From positions 1 through 14,382 of the forward strand of contig JAHDCH010000043.1 of the NCBI GenBank assembly GCA_020629995.1: a stretch of DNA of 14,382 nucleotides. The letters run 5' to 3'. Source of the stretch: Pseudaestuariivita sp. (lineage in GTDB: Bacteria > Pseudomonadota > Alphaproteobacteria > Rhodobacterales > Rhodobacteraceae). Positions 1 through 6,402 of the stretch are shown in pieces. The stretch's first letter is position 1. Each line of letters begins with the position of its first letter. The notes below the pieces were generated by a model. That model saw nothing but the letters and a program-made list of their open reading frames with translations. It was not told the origin of the DNA and searched no databases. The translations under genes and the position numbers were made by a program.

Positions 1-713
1 GCAGCAATATCGCGGATCCCTGAGCATCGCTGCAGGCCTATTTTCTGGCTGTCCATGATGCGTGTGCGAAACTCGGCCAAAAGCGAGCCATCGCGACGTA
101 AGACCGCAATATAATACACGCGTCCAAGGTCCGATTTTGCAACCTTGGTTCCCGAGGGCAGCTGGCGATCAAACTCATCGAGTTGAAACCCGATCGCAAC
201 CTGATCGACGTCAAATGCGAACACAATGCCGCGCTTTCCGATGTGGGTTCCTCGCTTTTTAACGTAGCCTTCTGATTTGAGCGTTTTCTTCCCATTCTCT
301 CCAACCTGGAAACGCCGCGCGAGGACCGAATGCTCAAAATCAAAAAATGTCGAAAGGCTTGTATCCCCATCCGTCCTCAAACCGAACAGGCTGTGCAAGG
401 ATCGACTATTTTCTTCGATCACTGATTTGTGCGAGACGATTGGCACGCCCGGTGCCACCGTCAGAGCACTTGGATAACGCGTTTGCGTATGCTGAAATGA
501 GACACCAAATTGGACGCCGTTGTGGCGATATCCACGCGTCGACCCCTGCCCGACGAATGGTTGAAAACCATCGTCTTCAAAATCAACAATATCGGCAGTG
601 AACTCGTCAGCCAATCCGTAAGGGATTTCGACAACCTGCTCAGACATTGCAGAAGATGCAGACAGAATGAGCCAGACCGACATGGCACGAACAAGAAAGC
701 ATATTTCGGTCAT
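1..713 (-). CDS. Probable secreted protein of unknown family, C-terminus cut by the window edge
   Basis: An open frame runs from ATG at 713 to the left edge, 237 codons without a stop. The start overlaps the stop of the amidinotransferase gene as ATGA (710-713), which suggests translational coupling. Residues 1-22 look like a signal peptide: a short N-region, the hydrophobic stretch MSVWLILSASSA (11-22), and likely cleavage after Ala22. The mature part appears rich in beta strand, with runs such as GVQFGVSF and GIVFAFDVDQVAIGFQL, and a late segment RVYYIAVLRRDGSLLAEF that recalls the beta-sandwich domains of secreted proteins. That resemblance is weak and I do not recognise a named family. 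GC is near 50% in sampled lines and the frame uses ATA, TTA and AGT codons, unlike the neighbours, which hints at recent transfer. A later Met at codon 11 would leave too short a signal peptide. The real gene is confident; the function is unknown. Confidence 0.8.
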   Translation of the reverse strand, partial: MTEICFLVRAMSVWLILSASSAMSEQVVEIPYGLADEFTADIVDFEDDGFQPFVGQGSTRGYRHNGVQFGVSFQHTQTRYPSALTVAPGVPIVSHKSVIEENSRSLHSLFGLRTDGDTSLSTFFDFEHSVLARRFQVGENGKKTLKSEGYVKKRGTHIGKRGIVFAFDVDQVAIGFQLDEFDRQLPSGTKVAKSDLGRVYYIAVLRRDGSLLAEFRTRIMDSQKIGLQRCSGIRDIA

Positions 714-1600
714 GTAACATCCTCGCGGCACAGAGCCTGACACAGGCAATGCACCCCGCCACCGCCCAAGGTGAACATGGACATGTCGGGCTCGAACACT
801 TCGAAGCCGAGGGCGCGCATCTTGGCGTTCAGCTCGTCCGCGCCTTTCATCGACAAGACCTTGCCGTGCCCAAGCGCCACGAGGTTCACGCCCAGATTTT
901 TCGCCTCGCGGTAGGGCACGTCGACAAAGTCGAACCCCCAGTCGCGCAGGTGTTCGACCAGCCATGGCTCCATCGCATCAAGACAGGCGACCAGCAGCTT
1001 TTCAGCCAAAGGCACCACCAGACCATCCATATGGACGAATTCGCGTGAAATGGGGGCGGTCAGAGCCTCCCACCCTTCATCGCGCACAAATTGCGCGACC
1101 TGCTCGGCGCCCTCTTTTTCGGACCGTTCCCCGCAATAGCCGATCAGAACGCGACCCGGTTCGAGGATGACAAAATCGCCGCCTTCGAAATGGCCGGCGG
1201 TGGCGTATTTCCAGATCGGGATGCCTGCCGACTGGTAGAAAGGGATGACGGTCGCATAGTCGGACCGGCGCACCTTGAGCTGCATATGGCAGATCAGCGC
1301 GCCCCAGGGGGTCATGGCCGAGCTGTCGCGGGCAAAGAAATTGCGGTGCATCGCCTCGTCCGCGGGCAGGTAGTGACAGCTGACGCCGGCCTCTTCGTAG
1401 ATGCGCACCATCTCGGCGTGCTGCGCCATGGCCAGCTGGTGATCGAAGCGCACGCCCGTGCGGTCCGCATTGGCCAGCGTGCGGCCGATCAGAGGCCCCG
1501 CGTCGACCCAGCGGTAAAAGTCGGGCTGTCCCAGCAGGACATGGCTGAGCGGTGCGTAATCGTTGGTGATGCCCCAGGGCACCTTCGAGGTGTCGGCCAT
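710..1600 (-). CDS. Amidinotransferase / dimethylarginine dimethylaminohydrolase-fold enzyme
   Basis: A 296-residue protein of the guanidine-modifying (pentein) superfamily, which hydrolyses or transfers the guanidino group of arginine derivatives through a covalent Cys adduct. Family signatures are present in order: ARD at 90-92, HFEGGDF at 137-143, the catalytic HMD at 190-192, and a C-terminal GGGGVHC with the likely nucleophile Cys285. Length fits dimethylargininase-like or arginine deiminase-like members. The substrate cannot be read from sequence: dimethylarginine, arginine and other guanidines are all possible. Cys287 and Cys291 near the nucleophile are extra, where Thr is common at +2. 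The start at 1600 is chosen because GGAGGA lies 4 nt upstream; the frame stays open to 1657 but without a comparable site. No signal peptide, so probably cytoplasmic. It lies 75 bp after the Hint gene and overlaps the downstream secreted-protein gene by 4 nt. Confidence 0.88.
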   Translation of the reverse strand: MADTSKVPWGITNDYAPLSHVLLGQPDFYRWVDAGPLIGRTLANADRTGVRFDHQLAMAQHAEMVRIYEEAGVSCHYLPADEAMHRNFFARDSSAMTPWGALICHMQLKVRRSDYATVIPFYQSAGIPIWKYATAGHFEGGDFVILEPGRVLIGYCGERSEKEGAEQVAQFVRDEGWEALTAPISREFVHMDGLVVPLAEKLLVACLDAMEPWLVEHLRDWGFDFVDVPYREAKNLGVNLVALGHGKVLSMKGADELNAKMRALGFEVFEPDMSMFTLGGGGVHCLCQALCREDVT

Positions 1601-1675
1601 TGCGTCCTCCGGCGTTTTTGCCAGAGTGGCACAGCTGGCCCCCGCCGCGAAGCCCAAACCCGGACGCGTGCGGGA

Positions 1676-2623
1676 TTACGCGGCCAGGGCCGCGCTTTCA
1701 AAGGATTTGGCGATGTGCCGCGCGGGGCGCTGGCCGGCAACTCCACCGCCAAGCGCCAGACCCGGAAAGAAACGGGCCAGTTCCTGCGCGGTTGCCTCGC
1801 ATTGATCGGCATCGCCGGCCAGATAGCTTTCGGACATCGCGCCATTGGCCAGGATGACCTCGTGCTGGTCGAACACAAGGTGGAAATAGGTGACAAACCC
1901 GCCTTCTGCGACGCGGATCGTGTCGCCGTTCACCAGCTGGATCGCGGGCACAAGAACCTCGCGGTGGCCGCAGGCCAGCTCGGCCCGCCATCCGGTGACC
2001 AGCATCCGGTGTTGCTGGCTGACCTTGAGCGGGCGGGTATTGCCGATGGCGCCCTTTTCGAACAGGACAGGCGCGAATTGCGAATGCGCGCGGAACCGCG
2101 CCTTGGCCACGCCGCGCAGCGGTTGGTAGCCGTGGTCGGCGGTGAACACCTTGTCCCCTGCCCGCAGGCATTCGATGGCAACTTCGCCGCGCTGGGTGGC
2201 GATCCGCGTTCCCTTCACGAAACAGGCCGGGGCCGGAAAACGTTCGGGCGGGCCTGAGGTCAGGTCGATCACCTCAAGCTTGGTGTTGCCGTTCTGCAGG
2301 TTCGGCAGCTGGTCGCCATCCGAATTCATGTCGATCGCTTCGGTCTGAAAGGTGCCATCGCCCATGTCGATCCGGATGTAGGCGCTGAATTGCGACGGAT
2401 CGTTCCGGACATAGCCATAGCCCAGGAACGTATAGCTCAGCTGCGTGGCTCCGCCGTCGTACGACACAAATTCACCCGCTTGCGGGTCGTGCAGCTGAAA
2501 GTCGAAATCGGTGAATGTCAGCGTCGATGTGCCATTGGTCGTGATGTTGATCGGGTTTCCGTCAATGAACGGATCGCCGGACACATTCTGAGACGTCAGG
2601 GTCAAAGTCGCCATGGGGTACAC
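1676..2623 (-). CDS. Hint (hedgehog/intein) domain protein of the Rhodobacterales type
   Basis: A protein of 315 residues. The N-terminal 130 residues are Asp/Asn/Thr-rich, probably beta-structured, with DMGDG and DMNSDGD stretches that could bind calcium (inference). From about 132 to 290 it is a Hint domain like Pfam Hint_2: PACFVKGTRI with the N-terminal nucleophile position at Cys134, GDKVFTADHGYQPLRG at 156-171, SQQHRML at 202-208, and VTYFHLVFDQHEVILANGAMSES at 244-266. There is no intein-type C-terminal Asn followed by Cys/Ser, so full protein splicing is unlikely; N-terminal acyl shift or autocleavage remains possible. No classical signal peptide; related roseobacter proteins often carry calcium-binding repeats and are thought to be exported by type I systems, which is not shown here. 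Two starts are possible: GTG at 2623 (GGAA 6 nt upstream, chosen) or ATG at 2614. It has its own structured leader and follows the lpdA terminator. Confidence 0.9.
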   Translation of the reverse strand: MYPMATLTLTSQNVSGDPFIDGNPINITTNGTSTLTFTDFDFQLHDPQAGEFVSYDGGATQLSYTFLGYGYVRNDPSQFSAYIRIDMGDGTFQTEAIDMNSDGDQLPNLQNGNTKLEVIDLTSGPPERFPAPACFVKGTRIATQRGEVAIECLRAGDKVFTADHGYQPLRGVAKARFRAHSQFAPVLFEKGAIGNTRPLKVSQQHRMLVTGWRAELACGHREVLVPAIQLVNGDTIRVAEGGFVTYFHLVFDQHEVILANGAMSESYLAGDADQCEATAQELARFFPGLALGGGVAGQRPARHIAKSFESAALAA

Positions 2624-2626
2624 TCA

Positions 2627-2662
2627 CTGTTCCGCGTCCCGAACCGCTCGGGACAGGAACAG
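2627..2662 (-). promoter_or_regulatory. Leader hairpin that sequesters the ribosome binding site of the Hint gene
   Basis: An interrupted inverted repeat lies immediately before the Hint gene. Outer arms 2627-2633 and 2656-2662 pair as CTGTTCC/GGAACAG, and inner arms 2636-2642 and 2648-2654 pair as GTCCCGA/TCGGGAC. A small asymmetric bulge (2634-2635 against 2655) separates them, and the loop is 5 nt (2643-2647). In the minus-strand transcript the closing arm GGAACAG is the Shine-Dalgarno segment of the GTG start at 2623, so the stem would hide it. The pairing is read directly from the bases; a regulatory role (translational control, RNA-binding protein site, temperature sensing or a DNA operator) is inference. 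Confidence 0.6.
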
Positions 2663-2726
2663 AAAATACAGAGCGACATTGCCTCAAATTGGGCAAGATC
2701 ACTTGGTCCGCGCCCCAATTGGACAA
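2663..2726 (-). promoter_or_regulatory. Promoter region of the Hint gene with two copies of a TTGnCCAATT element
   Basis: Read on the minus strand, two similar elements occur 30 bp apart: TTGTCCAATTGGGGC (2726-2712) and TTGCCCAATTTGAGGC (2696-2681). The second belongs to an 18-bp dyad TTGCCCAATTTGAGGCAA (2696-2679) with TTGCC/GGCAA half sites; the first has a CCAATTGG core. A -10-like TATTTT lies at 2668-2663 without a good -35 box. Spacing near three helical turns upstream of a poor promoter fits binding of an activator to tandem sites. The elements are seen directly; the operator role and exact promoter are inferred. Confidence 0.45.
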
Positions 2727-2765
2727 AAACCGGGCTGATCCGCGGGGAACTTTTCAGCCCCCGCG
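2725..2765 (-). terminator. Rho-independent terminator after lpdA, with a competing stem
   Basis: Downstream of the lpdA stop on the minus strand, GGGCTGA (2760-2754) pairs with TCAGCCC (2738-2732), followed after CGG by a run of five T (2729-2725). A second stem, CGCGGGG (2765-2759) with CCCCGCG (2747-2741), shares two bases with the first and cannot form fully at the same time. The position 14 nt after the stop and before the Hint gene promoter fits a terminator. The overlapping stems resemble an attenuator but may be chance in GC-rich sequence. Confidence 0.65.
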
Positions 2766-2778
2766 TCAGATATGAAAA

Positions 2779-4173
2779 TCAGATGTGAATCACCCGGTCA
2801 TAGGCGTCCAGAACCGATTCGTGCATCATCTCGGACAGGGTGGGATGCGGGAAGACGGTGTTCATCAGGTCTTCTTCGGTGGTTTCCAGCTGGCGCCCGA
2901 CCACATAGCCCTGGATCAGCTCGGTCACCTCGGCGCCGATCATGTGCGCGCCCAAAAGCTCGCCTGTCTTGGCGTCAAACACCGTTTTGATCATGCCTTC
3001 CGCTTCGCCCAGAGCGATGGCCTTGCCGTTGCCGATGAACGGGAAGCGGCCGACCTTGACGTCATAGCCGGCCTCCTTGGCCTGCGCTTCGGTATGGCCG
3101 ACCGAGGCGACCTGGGGGTGGCAATAGGTGCAGCCCGCGATGCTTTCGGGTTTGACCGGGTGGGCGTGTTTGCCGGCGATCAGGTCGGCGACCATGACGC
3201 CTTCGTGGCTGGCCTTGTGGGCAAGCCACGGCGCACCGGCGATGTCACCGATGGCATAAAGGCCGTCGACGCCGGTGCGGCAGAATTCATCGGTGATGAC
3301 ATGCGTGCGGTCGATCTTCACGCCCAGAGCTTCCAGACCCAGCCCTTCGACATTGCCGACGATGCCAACGGCCGAAATCACGGTGTCGAACTCGTGCTGT
3401 TCGACCTTGCCGCCCATTTCGATATGCGCGGTCACCTTGCCTTTGCCACGGTCAAGCTGTTTGACCATGGCCTTTTCCATGATCTTCATCTTTTGCTTGG
3501 TAAAGCTTTTCTTGGCGAAAGCGCTGATCTCGGCGTCCTCGACAGGCAGGATGCGGTCCATCACCTCGACCACGGTCGTGTCAGCGCCCAGAGTGTTGTA
3601 GAAGCTGGCAAATTCGATGCCGATCGCGCCCGAGCCGATCACCAGCAGCTTTTTGGGCATGCGGACGGGCTGCAGAGCGTGTTTGTACGTCCAGACCAGA
3701 TCGCCGTCGGCCTCGAGCCCCGGAAGCTCACGCGCGCGGGCGCCGGTGGCGAGGATGATGTTCTTGGCCGTCAGCTCTTCGGTGCCCTTGTCGGTCTTGA
3801 CGCTCACCTTGCCTTTGGCGGGGATCGTTGCCGCGCCCATCACCACGGTGATCTTGTTCTTTTTCATCAGGTGAGCCACGCCCGAGGACAGCTGTTTGGC
3901 CACCCCGCGCGAGCGTTTCACGACGGCGTCCAGGTCATAGCCGATGCCATCTGCCTTGAGGCCGAATTCCTTGGCCCGGTGCATCAGGTGAAACACTTCG
4001 GACGAGCGCAGCATCGCCTTGGTCGGGATACAGCCCCAGTTGAGGCAGATGCCGCCCATATGTTCGCGTTCGACGATTGCGACCTTGAGCCCGTTTTGCG
4101 CGCCGCGGATGGCGGCCACATAGCCGCCCGGGCCTGCGCCGATTACCACAAGATCAAAGGATTGCGCTGCCAT
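2779..4173 (-). CDS. lpdA: Dihydrolipoyl dehydrogenase (E3 component)
   Basis: A 464-residue FAD enzyme that reoxidises the dihydrolipoyl groups of 2-oxoacid dehydrogenase complexes or the glycine cleavage system and reduces NAD+. All family marks are present: FAD-binding GAGPGG at 12-17, redox disulfide GGICLNWGCIPTK with Cys43 and Cys48, NAD-binding GSGAIG at 180-185, the second FAD motif YAIGDIAG at 306-313, and the catalytic HPTLSE with His443 and Glu448. Length is typical. The start is supported by GGGAGG 6 nt upstream. No E1 or E2 gene is in the window, so which complex it serves cannot be told. It is bounded upstream by 135 bp holding an 18-bp palindrome and downstream by a terminator, so it is probably transcribed alone. 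Confidence 0.97.
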   Translation of the reverse strand: MAAQSFDLVVIGAGPGGYVAAIRGAQNGLKVAIVEREHMGGICLNWGCIPTKAMLRSSEVFHLMHRAKEFGLKADGIGYDLDAVVKRSRGVAKQLSSGVAHLMKKNKITVVMGAATIPAKGKVSVKTDKGTEELTAKNIILATGARARELPGLEADGDLVWTYKHALQPVRMPKKLLVIGSGAIGIEFASFYNTLGADTTVVEVMDRILPVEDAEISAFAKKSFTKQKMKIMEKAMVKQLDRGKGKVTAHIEMGGKVEQHEFDTVISAVGIVGNVEGLGLEALGVKIDRTHVITDEFCRTGVDGLYAIGDIAGAPWLAHKASHEGVMVADLIAGKHAHPVKPESIAGCTYCHPQVASVGHTEAQAKEAGYDVKVGRFPFIGNGKAIALGEAEGMIKTVFDAKTGELLGAHMIGAEVTELIQGYVVGRQLETTEEDLMNTVFPHPTLSEMMHESVLDAYDRVIHI

Positions 4174-4194
4174 CTGTGCCTCCCATCAGAAAAG

Positions 4195-4212
4195 TGGTTT
4201 AACGTTAAACCA
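4195..4212. promoter_or_regulatory. Perfect 18-bp palindrome upstream of lpdA, probable operator
   Basis: TGGTTTAACGTTAAACCA reads the same on both strands. Beyond one mismatched pair the symmetry continues as A-runs on the left and T-runs on the right, giving about 28 bp of near-symmetry. It ends 21 bp before the lpdA start, next to the ribosome binding site. A dyad with no loop and a central CG is typical of a dimeric repressor site; the regulator is unknown to me. Symmetry is seen directly, the operator role is inferred. Confidence 0.6.
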
Positions 4213-4308
4213 TTTTTGCACGCGCGACCAGACGGCGCGGTGGAAGGCCGCTATGCACTGGGCACAACGCTTGGAGGGCGCGGCGGTTCCGCGAAAAAGA
4301 CGGGCAGG

Positions 4309-4887
4309 TCAGGCGGCGCGCTTGTCCAGTTCACGGACAATGGCGCCATAGCCGCCCGCGGCCATGAACTGTGCCTCGGCTGCCGTGTCGCTGCGCCCCA
4401 GCGCGGCATTGCGGAACGGGAACCTGCCAAAGCGGCGGATCACCTCGCGATGCGCGCGGGCGTGCAGCAGGGTGCTGGCCTCGGCGGGCATGCGTTCGCA
4501 GACAAGGCGCACGCATTGGTCCTGATCCGACAGGTTTTCGGAATGCATCAGCGGCAGGTAAAAGAACTGCCGCGCCGGAGGATCGATGCGCAGGTCCCAG
4601 CCCTGGTACACCGCGCTTTTGGCCGCGGCGCGCGCCCAGCGATCGGACGCAAAGGCACGCCCCTGCCCGCGGAACATGTTGCGCGGAAACTGATCGGTCA
4701 GGATGATATAGGCCAGCGCGCCGCTGGGATAGGTCAGCCAGAACCCGTGCTGCCCCGCCATCAGCTGATCCAGCGCGGGGCCAAACCGGTCGGTGATCCG
4801 CGCATCCAGCGCAGGATCGCTGGCGTACCAATCCGCAGGTGTGACCTCGTCGAGCCAAAAGCTCAGGATATCGTCGGGTCCAGTCAT
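4309..4887 (-). CDS. DUF924 family protein
   Basis: A 192-residue protein matching the DUF924 family (about 180-200 residues, all-helical, TPR-like fold, function unknown). Conserved landmarks are visible: DILSFWLDE at 6-14, DQFPRNMFRG at 65-74, LPLMHSENLSDQ at 111-122, and GRFPFRNAALGR at 154-165, where many members have HRN. The start at 4887 is chosen because DUF924 proteins begin close to the FW motif and GGAGG lies 8 nt upstream. The frame stays open to 5115, but that part would overlap the MFS gene and has low-complexity basic sequence. It is preceded by 133 bp after the MFS gene and followed by 135 bp before lpdA, so it may be transcribed alone or with the MFS gene. No signal peptide; probably cytoplasmic. 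Confidence 0.93.
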   Translation of the reverse strand: MTGPDDILSFWLDEVTPADWYASDPALDARITDRFGPALDQLMAGQHGFWLTYPSGALAYIILTDQFPRNMFRGQGRAFASDRWARAAAKSAVYQGWDLRIDPPARQFFYLPLMHSENLSDQDQCVRLVCERMPAEASTLLHARAHREVIRRFGRFPFRNAALGRSDTAAEAQFMAAGGYGAIVRELDKRAA

Positions 4888-5020
4888 CCGGGGCTCCTCC
4901 GCAACCGGTGTGGGTTTCTCAGATCCTGGCCTCAAGCGTAACGCTAGCACCATGGGAAAAACGATCCCCTTTGCGTCATTTCGCACAGGATAAGAGTCTT
5001 TCTTGTCACATCTTGCACGC

Positions 5021-6277
5021 TCAGGGCGTTTCCTCTTCGTCCTGTGCGGCTTCGGCGGCGTATTCCCAGGCCGCATCCACGGCCACGGCGGTCGCCCCCT
5101 GATAGACCGGGGCATAGGCGCCGGTATCCTCGACAGACGGCGCGGCGCGCTGGGTCATCCGCCAGGCCGCATAGGCGGCGGTGGCCGACAGCAGCACGAG
5201 GATGAACAGGAAAAAGCCCGTCGGCCCGAACTGGTCCAGCATCCAGCCGGTGATCAGCGGCCCGGCGATGGCCCCCAGCCCGTTAACAAAGATCAGCCCG
5301 CCCGACGCAGCGGCCATGTCCTCGAGCTCAAGGAAGTCGTTGGTATAGGCCAGCAGCAGCGAATAGAGCGGGTTTGACACGCCGCCGATCACAAAGGCTG
5401 CCACCAGCAGCGTATAAAAACTGCCGGACAGCGCAATCCCGGCAAACGCGGCCACTGCACCGATGGCGGCAGCGGCCATGATCAGGACGCGGCGGTCCAT
5501 TCTGTCGGACAGCCAGCCCAGCGGATATTGCAGCGCCAGGGCGCCGACAAAGAACATCGACACAAAGACCGAGATTTCGGACACGCTGAGCCCGGCAACG
5601 GTACCAAAGACCGCCGACATGCCGAACTGCGCCGCAAAGACTCCACCCAGAAGAAACATGCCAACGAAGCCCAGCGGAGACACGTTGTACAGCTCGCGCA
5701 GCGTCATCGGCTTGGTGTCGTCATAAGGCGGTGTGGGGCTGATGGTCAGAAGGATCGGCGCAAACGAGATCGAAACCAGCACCGACGGGATCACAAAGAG
5801 CAGCCAGCCCGAAGGATCGCCAAACCCCACCAGGCCTTGCGCCGCGATGATGCCGACCATCTGCACGATCATGTAGGCCGACAAAGCCTGCCCGCGCGTC
5901 TCGTTGGTGGCCGAATTGTTCAGCCAGCTTTCCGAGGTCACGTAGAGCGCCGAAAAGCAGAACCCCACCAGCAGCCGCAGCAGCGTCCAGGCCCAGGGAT
6001 CGTTCAGCACGGGAAACAGGATCAGAGCCGCAGAAACCAAAGACCCCAGCGCGGCAAAGACCCGCACATGCCCGACCCGGCGGATCATCTCGGGCGCGGC
6101 CCGCGACCCAAACAGGAACCCGGCAAAATACCCCGCCATCACGATGGACATCTGGAAAGTCGCAAAGCCTTCGAGATCGCCGCGCACACCCAGCAAGGTG
6201 CCCTGCACCCCGTTGCCAACCATCAAAAGGCCGATGCCCAGCAAAAGCGCCCAGGACGAGGAAAGGATGTACAACAT
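5021..6277 (-). CDS. MFS transporter, YcaD-like
   Basis: A 418-residue inner-membrane protein with about 12 hydrophobic segments, starting at residues 7-29 and ending near 352-372. It belongs to the major facilitator superfamily and most resembles the YcaD-type group, whose substrates are not established. Supporting motifs are ESWLN at 116-120 in the fourth segment region, typical of that group, and the cytoplasmic loop GWLSDRMDRR at 254-263, an MFS motif A variant. A polar acidic tail (about 378-418, ending DEEETP) follows the last helix and is presumably cytoplasmic. The start at 6277 has AGGAG 8-9 nt upstream. It is separated by 125 bp from the DUF1963 gene; that gap holds two symmetric elements, so it may have its own promoter. 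The substrate is unknown. Confidence 0.92.
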   Translation of the reverse strand: MLYILSSSWALLLGIGLLMVGNGVQGTLLGVRGDLEGFATFQMSIVMAGYFAGFLFGSRAAPEMIRRVGHVRVFAALGSLVSAALILFPVLNDPWAWTLLRLLVGFCFSALYVTSESWLNNSATNETRGQALSAYMIVQMVGIIAAQGLVGFGDPSGWLLFVIPSVLVSISFAPILLTISPTPPYDDTKPMTLRELYNVSPLGFVGMFLLGGVFAAQFGMSAVFGTVAGLSVSEISVFVSMFFVGALALQYPLGWLSDRMDRRVLIMAAAAIGAVAAFAGIALSGSFYTLLVAAFVIGGVSNPLYSLLLAYTNDFLELEDMAAASGGLIFVNGLGAIAGPLITGWMLDQFGPTGFFLFILVLLSATAAYAAWRMTQRAAPSVEDTGAYAPVYQGATAVAVDAAWEYAAEAAQDEEETP

Positions 6278-6302
6278 GGCCCGGGCTCCTGCCGCGATAC
6301 CG

Positions 6303-6335
6303 GAAACGGGATTTCCCCCGGCCTAAACCCGTTTC
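6303..6335. repeat. Inverted repeat upstream of the MFS gene
   Basis: Arms GAAACGGG (6303-6310) and CCCGTTTC (6328-6335) are perfectly complementary over 8 bp with a 17-nt spacer, 25 bp before the MFS start. It could be an mRNA hairpin in the leader or an operator. I see no promoter good enough to decide. Confidence 0.35.
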
Positions 6336-6362
6336 GGCGGACAGGGCAACGCAGGAACGTCG

Positions 6363-6374
6363 CCGACATGTCGG
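6363..6374. promoter_or_regulatory. Perfect 12-bp palindrome CCGACATGTCGG
   Basis: A compact perfect dyad in the 125-bp gap between the DUF1963 and MFS genes, 86 bp before the MFS start. The position suits a regulator site for the MFS gene. Chance occurrence is possible at this length, so the role is a guess. Confidence 0.3.
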
Positions 6375-6402
6375 TTTCAGACCCTTTGCCGGGAATTTCG
6401 GC

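Noticed and set aside
1658..1675. CCCG/CGGG stem after the Hint stop as a terminator
   Set aside because: Only four pairs and a short T-run; too weak to call, and the 75-bp gap to the next gene is compatible with read-through.
1091..2257. A 388-codon plus-strand open frame across the amidinotransferase and Hint genes
   Set aside because: It spans two real minus-strand genes and their gap, and shows no family motif.
2785..4941. A 718-codon open frame on the plus strand across lpdA and the DUF924 gene
   Set aside because: It is antisense to two clear genes with full sets of family motifs, has low-complexity His/Arg/Gly-rich composition, and matches no family. Long antisense frames are expected in GC-rich DNA.
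4888..5115. N-terminal extension of the DUF924 gene
   Set aside because: It would overlap the 3' end of the MFS gene, is rich in Arg/Pro/Lys without family similarity, and a good ribosome binding site precedes the shorter start at 4887.
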